From positions 1 through 64,000 of the forward strand of contig NZ_QXIY01000030.1 in assembly GCF_003570995.1 (NCBI RefSeq): a DNA stretch of 64,000 nt, read 5' to 3'. The position numbers and the translations under genes are program-made. This stretch comes from Candidatus Cryosericum septentrionale. Lineage in GTDB: Bacteria; Caldisericota; Caldisericia; Cryosericales; Cryosericaceae. Shown one piece after another: positions 34,414-43,109 of this stretch (position 1 is its first letter; each line of letters starts with the position of its first letter). The notes under the pieces are model-generated. The model ran no database searches and was not told the DNA's origin. It saw only the letters and a list, made by a program, of their open reading frames with translations.

Positions 34414-35258
34414 TAGCAGTAATAAAGGACTGGGGGCACTTCCTGACTTCTGCGGCGACGGCATCGTCTTGTGCACGGCGCCCGACGGTACCATGAAACT
34501 TGATGTCCGACTCGAGAAGGAAACCGTCTGGCTGACACAACCATCCATCGCGGAACTGTTCCAGACCACGGTGCCCAATATCAGCATGCACTTGCGCAAC
34601 ATCTACGAAGAAGGTGAGTTGAGCGTTGAAGCAACCCTTAAGGATTTCTTAACGGTTCGCCAGGAAGGCACCCGCCAGGTCAGCCGGAACCTCGAGTATT
34701 ATAACCTCGACGCCATCATCTCCGTGGGTTACCGCGTGATGTCCCGCGTGGCCACGCAGTTCCGCATCTGGACCACAAACGTGCTGCGCGACCGCCTCAT
34801 CAAAGGCTACTTAGTCAACGAGCAGCGCCTGCAGGAGCTCAATCAGGCTATCCGCCTGGTTGCCGACCTGGCCAGTCGGCGGGATCTCACGGGATGAGGC
34901 GATAGCACTGTTGCGTGTCGTGGGCGAGTACAGCTTTGCGCTCGACCTGCTGGACGACTACGACTATCAGCGTGTAGCGGCTCCTGGTGCCGGTTCCACG
35001 GTCATCCATGCCCTCAGCTACGACGAGGCGATCCGCATCGTGGAGCATCTGCGCGGACGCTTTGGCAGTTCGGAGCTGTTTGGACGCGAGAAAGACAACA
35101 GTCTTCAGAGCGCGCTGAGCGCGGTGATGCAGACCTGGGGCGGGGCCGACCTGTATCCAGGCGTCGAGGCAAAGGCTGCTAACCTGCTGTACTTTGTGGT
35201 CAAGAACCATGCGTTCTTTGATGGGAACAAGCGCATCAGCGCCGTGACGCAAGGATAG
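34400..35258 (+). pseudogene. RhuM-Fic protein, frameshifted and 3'-truncated
   Basis: From ATG 34400 (GAGAGG 6 bases upstream) the frame encodes a RhuM-type N-terminal domain (ETVWLTQPSIAELFQTTVPN, YYNLDAIISVGYRVMSRVAT) and stops at 34897 after LASRRDLTG. In the next frame the protein continues DEAIALLRVVGEYSFALDLLDDYD and reaches a Fic/Doc core HAFFDGNKRISA, so a one-base loss in the ACGGGATGAGG stretch splits it. Immediately after ISA the frame enters a dispersed palindromic repeat and stops, so the C-terminus is lost. Fic/Doc domains AMPylate or phosphorylate targets and often are toxins. It is the third gene of the recQ-dprA operon. Confidence 0.75.
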
Positions 35259-35284
35259 ATTCCCGCATGCGCGGGAATGACAGA
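35244..35284 (+). repeat. Dispersed palindromic repeat, family A, copy 2
   Basis: GTGACGCAAGGATAG followed by GATTCCCGC-ATGC-GCGGGAATGACA; same family as 29676-29702 and 57949-57985. It replaces the 3' end of the fic coding region and supplies its stop codon. Confidence 0.7.
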
Positions 35285-35315
35285 GAGTGGCGACGGGCAG
35301 CAGTCGCAGCGACCG

Positions 35316-35343
35316 TTGCACAGCAGCCTCCGTCTCGTAGACT
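35316..35343 (+). promoter_or_regulatory. Promoter giving a leaderless mRNA for the P-loop kinase
   Basis: TTGCAC (35316-35321) - 16 bases - TAGACT (35338-35343), with 6 bases left before the ATG at 35350, which has no SD. Confidence 0.5.
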
Positions 35344-35349
35344 GATTGC

Positions 35350-35874
35350 ATGAGCTCACATGTCATCCTTATCACTGGTCCGCGTGCGGCCGGCAAGTCA
35401 ACGTTCGCGGCTGAGGTCCACCAAGCACTTGCGGGCTCGGTCCTCCTGCATGTGGACGACCTGTTCCATGAGCTGCTGGCGCAGGACTGCAACAGATGGA
35501 TGGGCAACGAGGCTGAATTGTACACCGTGATCCTGCTCCACCAGCTGGCCCTCGCGCACGACCTCGCCCTGGCGGGCAGCTGCGTCATCGTCGACGCGAC
35601 CGTCCTGCCGGATCAGCTCGGCCCCCTTCAGGAGACGCCGGCTTCCGACGTGAGCGTCGTCGTCCTGTTGCTGTCCTTGGAGGAGTGCCTAGCGAATGAG
35701 CATCGGGCAACGCGGACAGTCCCGGTTCGAGAAGAGAAGGTGACCGCCACGTGGCAGGAGATGCAGGAATGGCGCACGGGGACAGAAGTCCCGGTTCGAA
35801 TCGTCGACGGGGATGAAGTCGAGCGCAGAAAAGCGTTGTCCATGGTCGTGAAACAGCTGCAGCAGGCGCCCTAG
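35350..35874 (+). CDS. P-loop kinase-like protein (AAA_33 type)
   Basis: A 174-residue protein with a Walker A GPRAAGKSTFAAEVH at residues 10-24, a VDDLFHELL segment and IVDATVLPDQL like the Asp-containing motif of zeta-toxin / chloramphenicol-phosphotransferase / gluconate-kinase-like small-molecule kinases, and a lid-like ANEHRATR. Substrate unknown. No SD; the start fits a leaderless transcript. The 3' end overlaps the convergent ABC permease gene by 4 bp. Confidence 0.65.
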   Translation: MSSHVILITGPRAAGKSTFAAEVHQALAGSVLLHVDDLFHELLAQDCNRWMGNEAELYTVILLHQLALAHDLALAGSCVIVDATVLPDQLGPLQETPASDVSVVVLLLSLEECLANEHRATRTVPVREEKVTATWQEMQEWRTGTEVPVRIVDGDEVERRKALSMVVKQLQQAP

Positions 35875-36884
35875 TCCCAGTCCGATCGGCTCCGGCGCAA
35901 CAACAGCGCGAAGACGGGCGCACCAACGATCCCGGTCAGGATGCCCAGCGGGATCTCCGCCATCGTCAGGCTACGCGCCACATCGTCGATGATCATCATG
36001 TAAATTGCCCCCAGGGCGATGGAAGCCGGGATGAGCCTGCGGGAATCCGGCCCGACGATGCCGCGTGCCAGATGCGGCACGACCAGCCCCACCCACCCGA
36101 TGACACCGGAGAGCGCCACGCTGACAGCGGTGGTCATGGTCGTCAATCCGATGAGGACAACCCTCATCGCCGCTGGGTTTTCGCCCAGCGACCGCGCCTC
36201 GTCGTCGCCCATGGAAAGGATATTGAGCTTCCAGCGCAGCACCGTGATGACCACCAAACAGGGCACGATCACGACGACGGCCCTGAGGAGGTCTGCCCAC
36301 TGTACAGACGCAAGCGAACCCATCAGCCAGAAGACGATCTGAGGCAACTTCGTCGACGGGTCAGCCACATATTGCGCGCCCGCCACCAGCGACGAGAACA
36401 GGCTGCCGACGACGAAGCCCGCGAGCACCAGGGTCACGTGCGACCGGTCACGTCCGGACCTGGCGATCAGCCATGTCAACGACACCGCCACAGCTCCTGT
36501 CGCAAAGGCTGAGGCTTGTGTGACTGCTGCGCTTGCGCCCAGCAGGATAGCGACTGCTGCCCCGAACCCTGCACCCGAGGAGACACCCAGAACATACGGC
36601 GAGACCAGCGGGTTGTGAAACAGCCCCTGGAAGACTGCTCCGCCAGAGGAAAGCGCGGCACCGACCAGCGCAGCCGCCAGCGCACGGGGAAGGCGCACCT
36701 GCCAGACCACCGTCTCGACGGTCGGATCCCATGTGCGGATGATTGGTACAAACCGGGAGACCAGCGCCCGCAGGACTGTTTGCGGGGCGATGGAATAGCG
36801 GCCCAGGCAAAGCGACGCAAGGAGCACCACCAGCACGCCCACCCACATGAGGAGCAGGGTCGGCAGAAACCGCCCACGCTTCAT
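35871..36884 (-). CDS. FecCD-family ABC transporter permease
   Basis: A 337-residue permease of the BtuC/FecCD family with about ten membrane helices. Signatures: VRLPRALAAALVGAALSSGGAVFQGLFHNPLVSPYVLGVSSGAGFGAA, MGSLASVQW, RSLGENPAAMRV and SGVIGWVGLVVPHLARGIVGPDSRRLIP (the cytoplasmic loop that meets the ATPase). It overlaps the ATPase gene by 4 bp. Imports ferric siderophores, haem or cobalamin in relatives; this operon's ligand cannot be fixed from sequence. Confidence 0.92.
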   Translation of the reverse strand: MKRGRFLPTLLLMWVGVLVVLLASLCLGRYSIAPQTVLRALVSRFVPIIRTWDPTVETVVWQVRLPRALAAALVGAALSSGGAVFQGLFHNPLVSPYVLGVSSGAGFGAAVAILLGASAAVTQASAFATGAVAVSLTWLIARSGRDRSHVTLVLAGFVVGSLFSSLVAGAQYVADPSTKLPQIVFWLMGSLASVQWADLLRAVVVIVPCLVVITVLRWKLNILSMGDDEARSLGENPAAMRVVLIGLTTMTTAVSVALSGVIGWVGLVVPHLARGIVGPDSRRLIPASIALGAIYMMIIDDVARSLTMAEIPLGILTGIVGAPVFALLLRRSRSDWD

Positions 36885-37672
36885 GAACCGATCCCCGCGA
36901 CAATCACGTGCCGTGTGCCATCAGTCAGGACCTCGATGGGCATGCCATAGAGCTGTCCCAGGTTATCTGCCGTCAGGACCTCTTGTGGAGTCCCGAGGGC
37001 GACCAGCACCCCATCACTCACAAGCCCCACCCGGTCGGCGTACTGCATGGCATCGTTTGGGTCATGGACGGTCATGATGACCGTCAGCCCACGGCGGACG
37101 GCAAGATCGCGTATCCTGCTCAAGACCAGGTGCTGGTTCCGGAAGTCCAGGTGGGCCGTCGGCTCGTCCAGCAGCAGGACCTGTGTCTCCTGCGCCAGCG
37201 CGCGGGCAAGCAGGACCATTTGAAGCTGTCCACCGGAGAGCTGGGTGTAGGGACGGGCGCCGATCGCACGTATGCCGAGTTCGTCCATGGCCTCCTGTGC
37301 CACCGCCACGTCATGCGGACCGGGCTGAGAGGCAGCGCTCAGATGCGGATTGCGTCCCATCAGCACAATGTCCTGGACGGTATACGGGAACGCAGGGGTA
37401 TGAGACTGTGGAACGGAAGCCACACGCCTGCTCACGTCGCGTGCAGACAGTGACTTCAGGTCGCGCCCGTCGATGCGGATCGTCCCAGTTCGGGGGCTCA
37501 GGACCCGCTCAACACATCGAAGGAGCGTCGTCTTGCCAGCCGCGTTCGGTCCCACGATGGCGAAGACCTCGTGGGGACCCACAGCCATGGTGAGATCGTG
37601 GAGGATCATGGCCTCGCCGTAGGCGAAGCCCAGGCTCTGGATGTCAACGACCGACGGACGGGCTTGTTCCAT
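36881..37672 (-). CDS. FepC/BtuD-type ABC transporter ATPase
   Basis: A 263-residue ABC ATPase. Walker A GPNAAGKTTLL, Q-loop VPQSHTPAFPYTVQDIVLMGRNPH (a sequence typical of siderophore/B12 ATPases), signature LSGGQLQMVLLARALAQ, Walker B VLLLDEPTAHLD and H-loop TVHDPNDAMQYADRV. Lies between the binding protein (3 bp upstream) and the permease (4-bp overlap); one operon. Confidence 0.93.
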   Translation of the reverse strand: MEQARPSVVDIQSLGFAYGEAMILHDLTMAVGPHEVFAIVGPNAAGKTTLLRCVERVLSPRTGTIRIDGRDLKSLSARDVSRRVASVPQSHTPAFPYTVQDIVLMGRNPHLSAASQPGPHDVAVAQEAMDELGIRAIGARPYTQLSGGQLQMVLLARALAQETQVLLLDEPTAHLDFRNQHLVLSRIRDLAVRRGLTVIMTVHDPNDAMQYADRVGLVSDGVLVALGTPQEVLTADNLGQLYGMPIEVLTDGTRHVIVAGIGS

Positions 37673-37675
37673 GCT

Positions 37676-39115
37676 CTACTGGGAAAGCGCTGCGAGGTCG
37701 GCCGCGGGGACCGTGAACTGGTAGAACTGCCGATAGAACTGCGTAATCTCGGCAGACATATCGAACCGGACCTGATCGGGATAGAGCTTGTGGGCCAGCC
37801 ACATCGTGCCCAGAAACGACTCGGGGACCGGCATGTCCCACGAGACGACGTATTTCGGCATCACGTAGACCCTGTGGTCCCGCACGGCCGCCACATTCTG
37901 CAGCTTGGGGTTGGTAATGACGTCACTCACGGTGTCGGTGGTATAGGACGTGAGAATGATGACGTCTGGGTTCCAGACGAGCACCTGCTCGGGAGAAACG
38001 TCAATCTTGCCGCCGGTCAGCTGCTCGGAAACGCTCACTCCCCCCGCGTTCCTCACCATGAACGTCTGGAAGAAGTCGCCGGCAAAGGTCTTGAAGATGC
38101 CCGTCCCTGCGACGTAGACCCTGAGGCGTCTTGCAGGTTCCACGGCACCGACCTCGTCCGCGATTTCTTTCATCTTCGTGGTCAGCAGGTTGAGCGAGGC
38201 AGCTGCTTCTGCCATGTGACCAGTTAACACTCCCATCCGCTTGATAGCATCATAGAGTTGCCCCGGCTGCTCGGCCGAGAACGCATACGCCGGCAGTCCG
38301 ACCGCCTTCATCTGATCCAGCGCTGGACCCTCTTCCGTCAGGACGATGTCCGGACGGGCCGCAAGCAGGGTCTCGATGTTCGCCGCATTCTGGTTGCCGG
38401 CTTCGGGGACCTGGTTCATCCTCGGATAGATCGCTCCCATGGCCTTCCCTTTGACCGCGGAACCAAAGCTTGCGACGACGAGCTGGTCCTGTGCTCCGAC
38501 GGCAAAGACAAGCTGTGTGGCAGTCGCAGAAAGGGTCGCGATGCGTACGACGTGACGCGGCACAGTCACAATGTGCCCCATCATGTCAGTGACCTGCTCC
38601 ATCTGTTTGGGCAGGGTGAGCGTAATCGTCCTGCTCTGGAGAGTCCAGGTTGCGAGCCCCCCGAGCGACTGTGCGGCAAACCGAACCGGGACCATGACAT
38701 GACCGAGAACAATGGTCGGCACGACCCGGTGGTCTGTGTCGATCCATACCGTGCGCCCGTCGACGCGCGCATTGGCGTTCCCGACCGTCAGTTCCACCAC
38801 GTGCGACTCCAGCGACAGCCAGACCGTTTTGGCAGCGGGCGTCCACGTCACGTCACCACCAGTCAGCTCCACGACGTTGCGAATCGGCACGAGGGCTCTG
38901 TCCCAGGCTGCTTCAACAACAGGAACCACCTTCGGGTCCACCGGGTCGATTGGGAAGCGGAAACCGTTCACGGTCATCGTGGGGCTCCCCACAGTCAGAA
39001 CGACGGACGACACCGGTTGGTACGCCGCCCGTGCAGTGATGGATGGAAAGCCGACGACAAGCATGGCGGTGACAATCACGACAAGACAGATGGGACGATA
39101 AACTCTGGTGTGCAT
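37676..39115 (-). CDS. ABC metal-chelate-binding protein with N-terminal stalk domain
   Basis: A 479-residue secreted binding protein. Signal peptide 1-31 (PICLVVIVTAMLVVGFPSITARA). Residues about 40-175 form a copper-amine-oxidase-N-type stalk domain: the two halves DRALVPIRNVVELTGGDVTW and LGHVMVPVRFAAQSLGGLATW. From about 185 the TroA/FecB-type domain follows (MEQVTDMMGHIVTVPRHVVRI, NIETLLAARPDIVLTEE, GGKIDVSPEQVLVWNPDVIILTS). GGAGG lies 9 bases before the ATG. The stalk fusion would tether or space the binding domain at the cell wall. First gene of the importer operon. Confidence 0.88.
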   Translation of the reverse strand: MHTRVYRPICLVVIVTAMLVVGFPSITARAAYQPVSSVVLTVGSPTMTVNGFRFPIDPVDPKVVPVVEAAWDRALVPIRNVVELTGGDVTWTPAAKTVWLSLESHVVELTVGNANARVDGRTVWIDTDHRVVPTIVLGHVMVPVRFAAQSLGGLATWTLQSRTITLTLPKQMEQVTDMMGHIVTVPRHVVRIATLSATATQLVFAVGAQDQLVVASFGSAVKGKAMGAIYPRMNQVPEAGNQNAANIETLLAARPDIVLTEEGPALDQMKAVGLPAYAFSAEQPGQLYDAIKRMGVLTGHMAEAAASLNLLTTKMKEIADEVGAVEPARRLRVYVAGTGIFKTFAGDFFQTFMVRNAGGVSVSEQLTGGKIDVSPEQVLVWNPDVIILTSYTTDTVSDVITNPKLQNVAAVRDHRVYVMPKYVVSWDMPVPESFLGTMWLAHKLYPDQVRFDMSAEITQFYRQFYQFTVPAADLAALSQ

Positions 39116-39308
39116 AGCGCAATCCTCCGAGGCAATTAGCAAATAAGGGCGACAACACGCCCTATCTTACCGGAGGCACAGCGCACGACGGCGCAGAACC
39201 TGAAGCCACACGCACGACGGCGTACAGCCATAGCGACAGCCCACGACGGAACTGAAGCCGGTTTACTCTTGACCACGAATAGTATAAGTCCTGGAGGCCT
39301 GGTGTCAA
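39116..39308 (-). promoter_or_regulatory. Promoter and repeat-bearing leader of the chelate-import operon
   Basis: Promoter TTGACA (39303-39308) - 16 bases - TATACT (39281-39286) gives a leader of about 160 bases. In it the 12-mer CGCACGACGGCG stands at 39182-39193 and 39211-39222, with a variant CCCACGACGGAA at 39240-39251: three copies exactly 29 bp apart. Nearer the gene a hairpin (AGGGCG / CGCCCT, 39146-39163) precedes TTATTTG, like an attenuator. I recognise no known riboswitch; operator iterons or a new leader RNA are both possible. Confidence 0.5.
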
Positions 39309-39389
39309 AAACCCGTGGTGCATGAACACAAACGGCCCTTGCCCACAGGCTCCCGCCTCCTTGGGGAACGGCGGCATTCCACGACATGC

Positions 39390-39417
39390 AGAGCGGCCGC
39401 AAGTTCGCGGCCGCTCT
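39390..39417 (-). terminator. Hairpin downstream of oppA-like gene 1
   Basis: Perfect 11-bp stem AGAGCGGCCGC / GCGGCCGCTCT, loop 6 bases, 48 bases past the stop at 39465. Nearly identical hairpin and flanks occur at 41325-41352. Between 39309 and 39389 nothing else is supported. Confidence 0.6.
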
Positions 39418-39464
39418 CTTCACTCCTGATGTGTTGGGCTGTGATCTTCAGAGACTCCTGAGGG

Positions 39465-41171
39465 CTACCCCATATAAACGTTCTTCCAGTCGACAATTCC
39501 CAGCGCCGACTCGTAGAAGTTCTTGATGTGCTTGCTCAGAAGCATCGGGTTCGTGTAGAAGTAGACTGGAGCAATGGGCATATCGGTCATGAGGATCTTC
39601 TCTGCGGCATGCAGTACCGTCATGCGCGCCTTCGGGTCGACAGTGGCCTTTTCCTTTGCAATGAGAGTATCATAAGCCTTGTTGCTGTACCCAGTCATGT
39701 TCCTTCCATTGCCTGTCACCCACAGCTCCAGGAACGTATTGGGGTCCATGTAGTCAGCAGTTGGGGCCCTACGCACGACATCGTAGTTGAGGCTCGCCTC
39801 GTCAGCCAAGTAGACACCCCACTCCTCGCTCCTGAGGGTACAGGTGATACCAAGGTTCTTCTTCCACATCTGCTGGATCGCCTCGGCGACGGATTTGTGC
39901 AGGTCGGAGGTGTTGTAGAGCAGTGAGAAGGCTGGGAACCCCTTGCCATTCGGATAACCAGCCTGGGCAAGCAGTGACTTTGCGGTAGCGATATCGTTGT
40001 CCTTGAAGTATGGACCACCCACAGTGCGGAAATCGCTGCCAGGAAGTGCGTCCGGAATACCGTTGGAAACCATACCCAGCGCGGGAACCTGCCCGCCCTT
40101 CGTGATGGACGTGGTGATCTGATGACGATTGATTGCGAGCGTCAAAGCCTTGCGCACTCGGACATCGTTGAACGGCTTCTTGGTGACGTTGAACATATAC
40201 AAGTATGTCGCAAGCATTGGAAGGATCTTTACATCGCCTGAGGCTACCAGTTTGGGCAACTCCGAGCTGGGCACGTCCGCCGCGGAGTCCAACTGACCGC
40301 TCTCATACATCGAAAGCGCAGTCGAACTATCCTCGACCATGAGGAAGGTGATCTTGGTGAGCTTGACTGTGTCCTTGTCCCAGTAGGTCGGGTTCTTGAT
40401 AAAGACCATCTTGTCGTTGTGTGACCATTGCGTGAGTTTGAACGGTCCATCGGTCACATATGTCTTGACATCGGAAGCCCACTTGTCATTCGTGCTGACA
40501 ACAGCCTTGCAGACCGGATACAGCGTATTGAACGCCGTCAACGCGAGGAAGTAGGCGGTGGGCGACTGGAGATAGACCTTGAGCGTCTTGGCATTCAGTG
40601 CTTTGACGCCGACGTTCTTGCTGGGGTCGATCTCTTTCGCCATGTTTGCAACGGGGACGTCCTTGCCCCCTACTTTCTTCGTAAGAGGATTGCCTTTAGC
40701 ATCGACAGCCTGGACATAGTACTTGGTGCCGACCTTGATGGACTTGTTGAATGCCTGACCACCATACACGTAGTAGAGCTGGGTGGCGTATTCGGCAGCC
40801 AACTCTGGGTTGAGCACGCGCTTCCAGGCATACTCGAAGTCATACGCCGTGACAGGCGTTCCGTTCGTCCAATACGCGCCGCGAAGCGTGAAGATGTAAG
40901 TCTTCCCGTCCTTGGAGATCGTCCAGCTCTTTGCGATTGCTGGCTGCGGCACATTCTTGTTGTCGAGACGCGTCAACCCATCGAAGACCTGCATCTCGAT
41001 AGTGGCTTCCGGAACGCCAATGGTAATGCCCGGATCGATTCCAGGTGGCTCAGCCCCCAGGTTGTACGTCACCTCCTGAGCGACAGCCTTAGCTGACGGT
41101 ACCGCAGACAGTCCACCAAAGATTGAGACCACAAAAAGCAGTACCAAGACAAGCGATAGTACCTTTTTCAT
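39465..41171 (-). CDS. Oligopeptide-binding protein, family 5 (paralogue 1)
   Basis: A 568-residue extracellular solute-binding protein of the OppA type. Signal peptide MKKVLSLVLVLLFVVSIFGG without lipobox cysteine. Family marks: YNLGAEPPGIDPG, VFDGLTR, WTISKDGKTYIFTLRGAYWTNG, AYDFEYAWKRVL, DGPFKLTQWSHNDKMV, FNDVRVRKALTLAINR, EEWGVYL. GGGGAGG is 7 bases before ATG 41171. No oligopeptide permease genes adjoin. Very similar to the two following paralogues, which share the odd insert DAKGNPLTKKVGGKDV. Confidence 0.92.
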   Translation of the reverse strand: MKKVLSLVLVLLFVVSIFGGLSAVPSAKAVAQEVTYNLGAEPPGIDPGITIGVPEATIEMQVFDGLTRLDNKNVPQPAIAKSWTISKDGKTYIFTLRGAYWTNGTPVTAYDFEYAWKRVLNPELAAEYATQLYYVYGGQAFNKSIKVGTKYYVQAVDAKGNPLTKKVGGKDVPVANMAKEIDPSKNVGVKALNAKTLKVYLQSPTAYFLALTAFNTLYPVCKAVVSTNDKWASDVKTYVTDGPFKLTQWSHNDKMVFIKNPTYWDKDTVKLTKITFLMVEDSSTALSMYESGQLDSAADVPSSELPKLVASGDVKILPMLATYLYMFNVTKKPFNDVRVRKALTLAINRHQITTSITKGGQVPALGMVSNGIPDALPGSDFRTVGGPYFKDNDIATAKSLLAQAGYPNGKGFPAFSLLYNTSDLHKSVAEAIQQMWKKNLGITCTLRSEEWGVYLADEASLNYDVVRRAPTADYMDPNTFLELWVTGNGRNMTGYSNKAYDTLIAKEKATVDPKARMTVLHAAEKILMTDMPIAPVYFYTNPMLLSKHIKNFYESALGIVDWKNVYMG

Positions 41172-41324
41172 ACACGAACCTCCCCTTTTCAAAAAAAGCG
41201 TGCCGCATCTTACGGCTACCGAAATAATAACAATACGCCAAGAAAACGCAATACGACCTGGTCTGGGTGGCGACCCAAGGGTGTCCTCTGTTTCTGCAGC
41301 GGCTACGGTCTCCTGCAAACATGC

Positions 41325-41352
41325 AGAGCGGCCGCGAGTTCGCGGCCGCTCT
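41325..41352 (-). terminator. Hairpin downstream of oppA-like gene 2
   Basis: Perfect 11-bp stem AGAGCGGCCGC / GCGGCCGCTCT. Hairpin and the following about 50 bases up to the stop codon match those of gene 1, so the duplication included the 3' flank. Confidence 0.6.
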
Positions 41353-41399
41353 CTTCATTCCTGATGTGCTGGGCTGTGGTCTTCAGTGACTCCTGAAGG

Positions 41400-43109
41400 C
41401 TACCCCATGTAGGCGAGCTTCCAGTCGACAAATCCCAGCGTCGACTGGTAGAAGTTCTTGATGCTCTTGCTCAGGAGCACTGGGTTCGTGTAGTAGTAGA
41501 TTGGAAGAATGGGCATATCTGTCATGAGGATCTTCTCTGCGGCATGCAGTGTCGCCATGCGCGCCTTCGGGTCGACAGTCGCTTTGGCCTTTGCGATGAA
41601 AGCATCGTAAGACTTGTTGCTCCAGCCAGTACCGTTGTTTCCGCCGCCCGTGACCCACATGTCCAGGAACGTGTTGGGGTCCATGTAGTCACCAATCCAG
41701 CCCGCACGCGCAACAGTGTAGTTGAGGTTTGTCCGGTCATCCAAGTAGACGCCCCACTCCTCGTTCTTGAGGGTGCAGGTAATACCAAGGTTCTTCTTCC
41801 ACATCTGCTGGATCGCCTCGGCAATGGATTTGTGTGCCTCGGAGGTGTTGTAGAGCAGTGTGAAGGCTGGGAACCCCTTGCCATCGGGATAACCGGCCTG
41901 AGCAAGCAGTGCCTTTGCAGTTACGATATCGTTGTCCTTGTAGAAGCTCTCCTGGGAAGCCTTGCGGAAATCGCTGCCAGGAAGCGCGTCTGTAATACCG
42001 TAGGGAACATACGCCAGCGCGGGGACCTGTCCGCCCTGAGTGATGGACTCAGTGATGCTCTTGCGGTCGATCGCCAGGAGCAAGGCCTTACGGACGCGGA
42101 CATCGTTGAACGGCTTCTTGGTGACATTGAACTGATAGTAATATGTCCCAAGGTACGGAAGGATTTGTGCATCACCTGAGGTGACCAGCTTGGGCAACTC
42201 TGAAAGGGGTACGGTGGCCGATGCATCCAACTGACCACTCTGATACATCGAAAGCGCAGTCGACGCATCCTCGACCATTAGGTAGGTGATCTTCGTGAGC
42301 TTGACCTTGTCCTTGTCCCAGTACGTCGGGTTATTGACGAAGACCATTTTGTCGTTGTGTGACCACTCCGTGAGTGTGAACGGTCCATCGGTGACGTAGT
42401 TCGTCGGATCGGAGGCCCACTTGTCATTTGTGCTGACAACGGCCTTGCAGACCGGCAACAGGGTAGGGAACGCCGTCAAGTTGAGAAAGTAGGCAGTGGG
42501 TGATTCAAGATTAACCTGGAGCGTTTTGTCATCCAGTGCTTTAACGCCGACGTCCTTGCTGGGGTCGATCTCTTTCGCCATGTCCGGCACGGCAACGTCC
42601 TTGCCCCCTACTTTCTTCGTAAGAGGATTGCCTTTGGCGTCGACAGCTTGGACATAGTACTTGCTGCCGACCTTGATGGACGTGTTAAAAGCTTCACCAC
42701 CAGAAATATAGTACAGCTGATATGCATATTGTGATGCCAGTTCCGGGCTGAGTGCGCGCTTCCACGCATACTCAAAATCGTATGCAGTGACGGGTGTTCC
42801 GTTCGTCCACAACGCATCGCGAAGCGTAAACACATACGTCTTTAGGTCTGTAGAGATTGTCCAGCTCTTCGCAATCGCTGGCTGCGGCGTATTCTTGCTG
42901 TCGATACGCGTCAACCCGTCAAAGACCTGTAGTTCGATGTTGGCTTCTGTAATGCCAGTCGTAATGGCCGGATCGATCCCAGCAGGCTCGGTCCCCAGGT
43001 TATACGTTACCTCCTGCAAGCTGCCTTTGCTGGCGGTGCAAGAAACGGTCCCCAAAAGAACGACAACAAGGAATGCCGATATCAAGACAAGCCACAGTGT
43101 TTTCCTCAT
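41400..43109 (-). CDS. Oligopeptide-binding lipoprotein, family 5 (paralogue 2)
   Basis: A 569-residue OppA-type binding protein. The signal peptide MRKTLWLVLISAFLVVVLLGTVSC ends in a lipobox-like Cys, so unlike paralogue 1 it is probably a lipoprotein. Otherwise closely similar (DAKGNPLTKKVGGKDVAVPDMAKEID, KNLGITCTLKNEEWGVYLDD). GGGGAGG stands upstream of ATG 43109. It is in tandem with paralogue 1 and has its own 3' hairpin, so the pair arose by recent duplication. Confidence 0.92.
   Translation of the reverse strand: MRKTLWLVLISAFLVVVLLGTVSCTASKGSLQEVTYNLGTEPAGIDPAITTGITEANIELQVFDGLTRIDSKNTPQPAIAKSWTISTDLKTYVFTLRDALWTNGTPVTAYDFEYAWKRALSPELASQYAYQLYYISGGEAFNTSIKVGSKYYVQAVDAKGNPLTKKVGGKDVAVPDMAKEIDPSKDVGVKALDDKTLQVNLESPTAYFLNLTAFPTLLPVCKAVVSTNDKWASDPTNYVTDGPFTLTEWSHNDKMVFVNNPTYWDKDKVKLTKITYLMVEDASTALSMYQSGQLDASATVPLSELPKLVTSGDAQILPYLGTYYYQFNVTKKPFNDVRVRKALLLAIDRKSITESITQGGQVPALAYVPYGITDALPGSDFRKASQESFYKDNDIVTAKALLAQAGYPDGKGFPAFTLLYNTSEAHKSIAEAIQQMWKKNLGITCTLKNEEWGVYLDDRTNLNYTVARAGWIGDYMDPNTFLDMWVTGGGNNGTGWSNKSYDAFIAKAKATVDPKARMATLHAAEKILMTDMPILPIYYYTNPVLLSKSIKNFYQSTLGFVDWKLAYMG

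Noticed and set aside
35793-35802. tRNA T-loop-like sequence GGTTCGAATC
   Set aside because: It lies inside the P-loop kinase gene in frame, and no acceptor or anticodon stems can be folded around it.
39182-39251. CRISPR-like array (29-bp period)
   Set aside because: Only 12 bases repeat, three times, and the intervening bases are partly similar; there are no cas genes in the window.
39116-39308. Cobalamin riboswitch before the FecBCD-type operon
   Set aside because: I could not find the B12-box or the conserved core elements, only unrelated repeats and a small hairpin.
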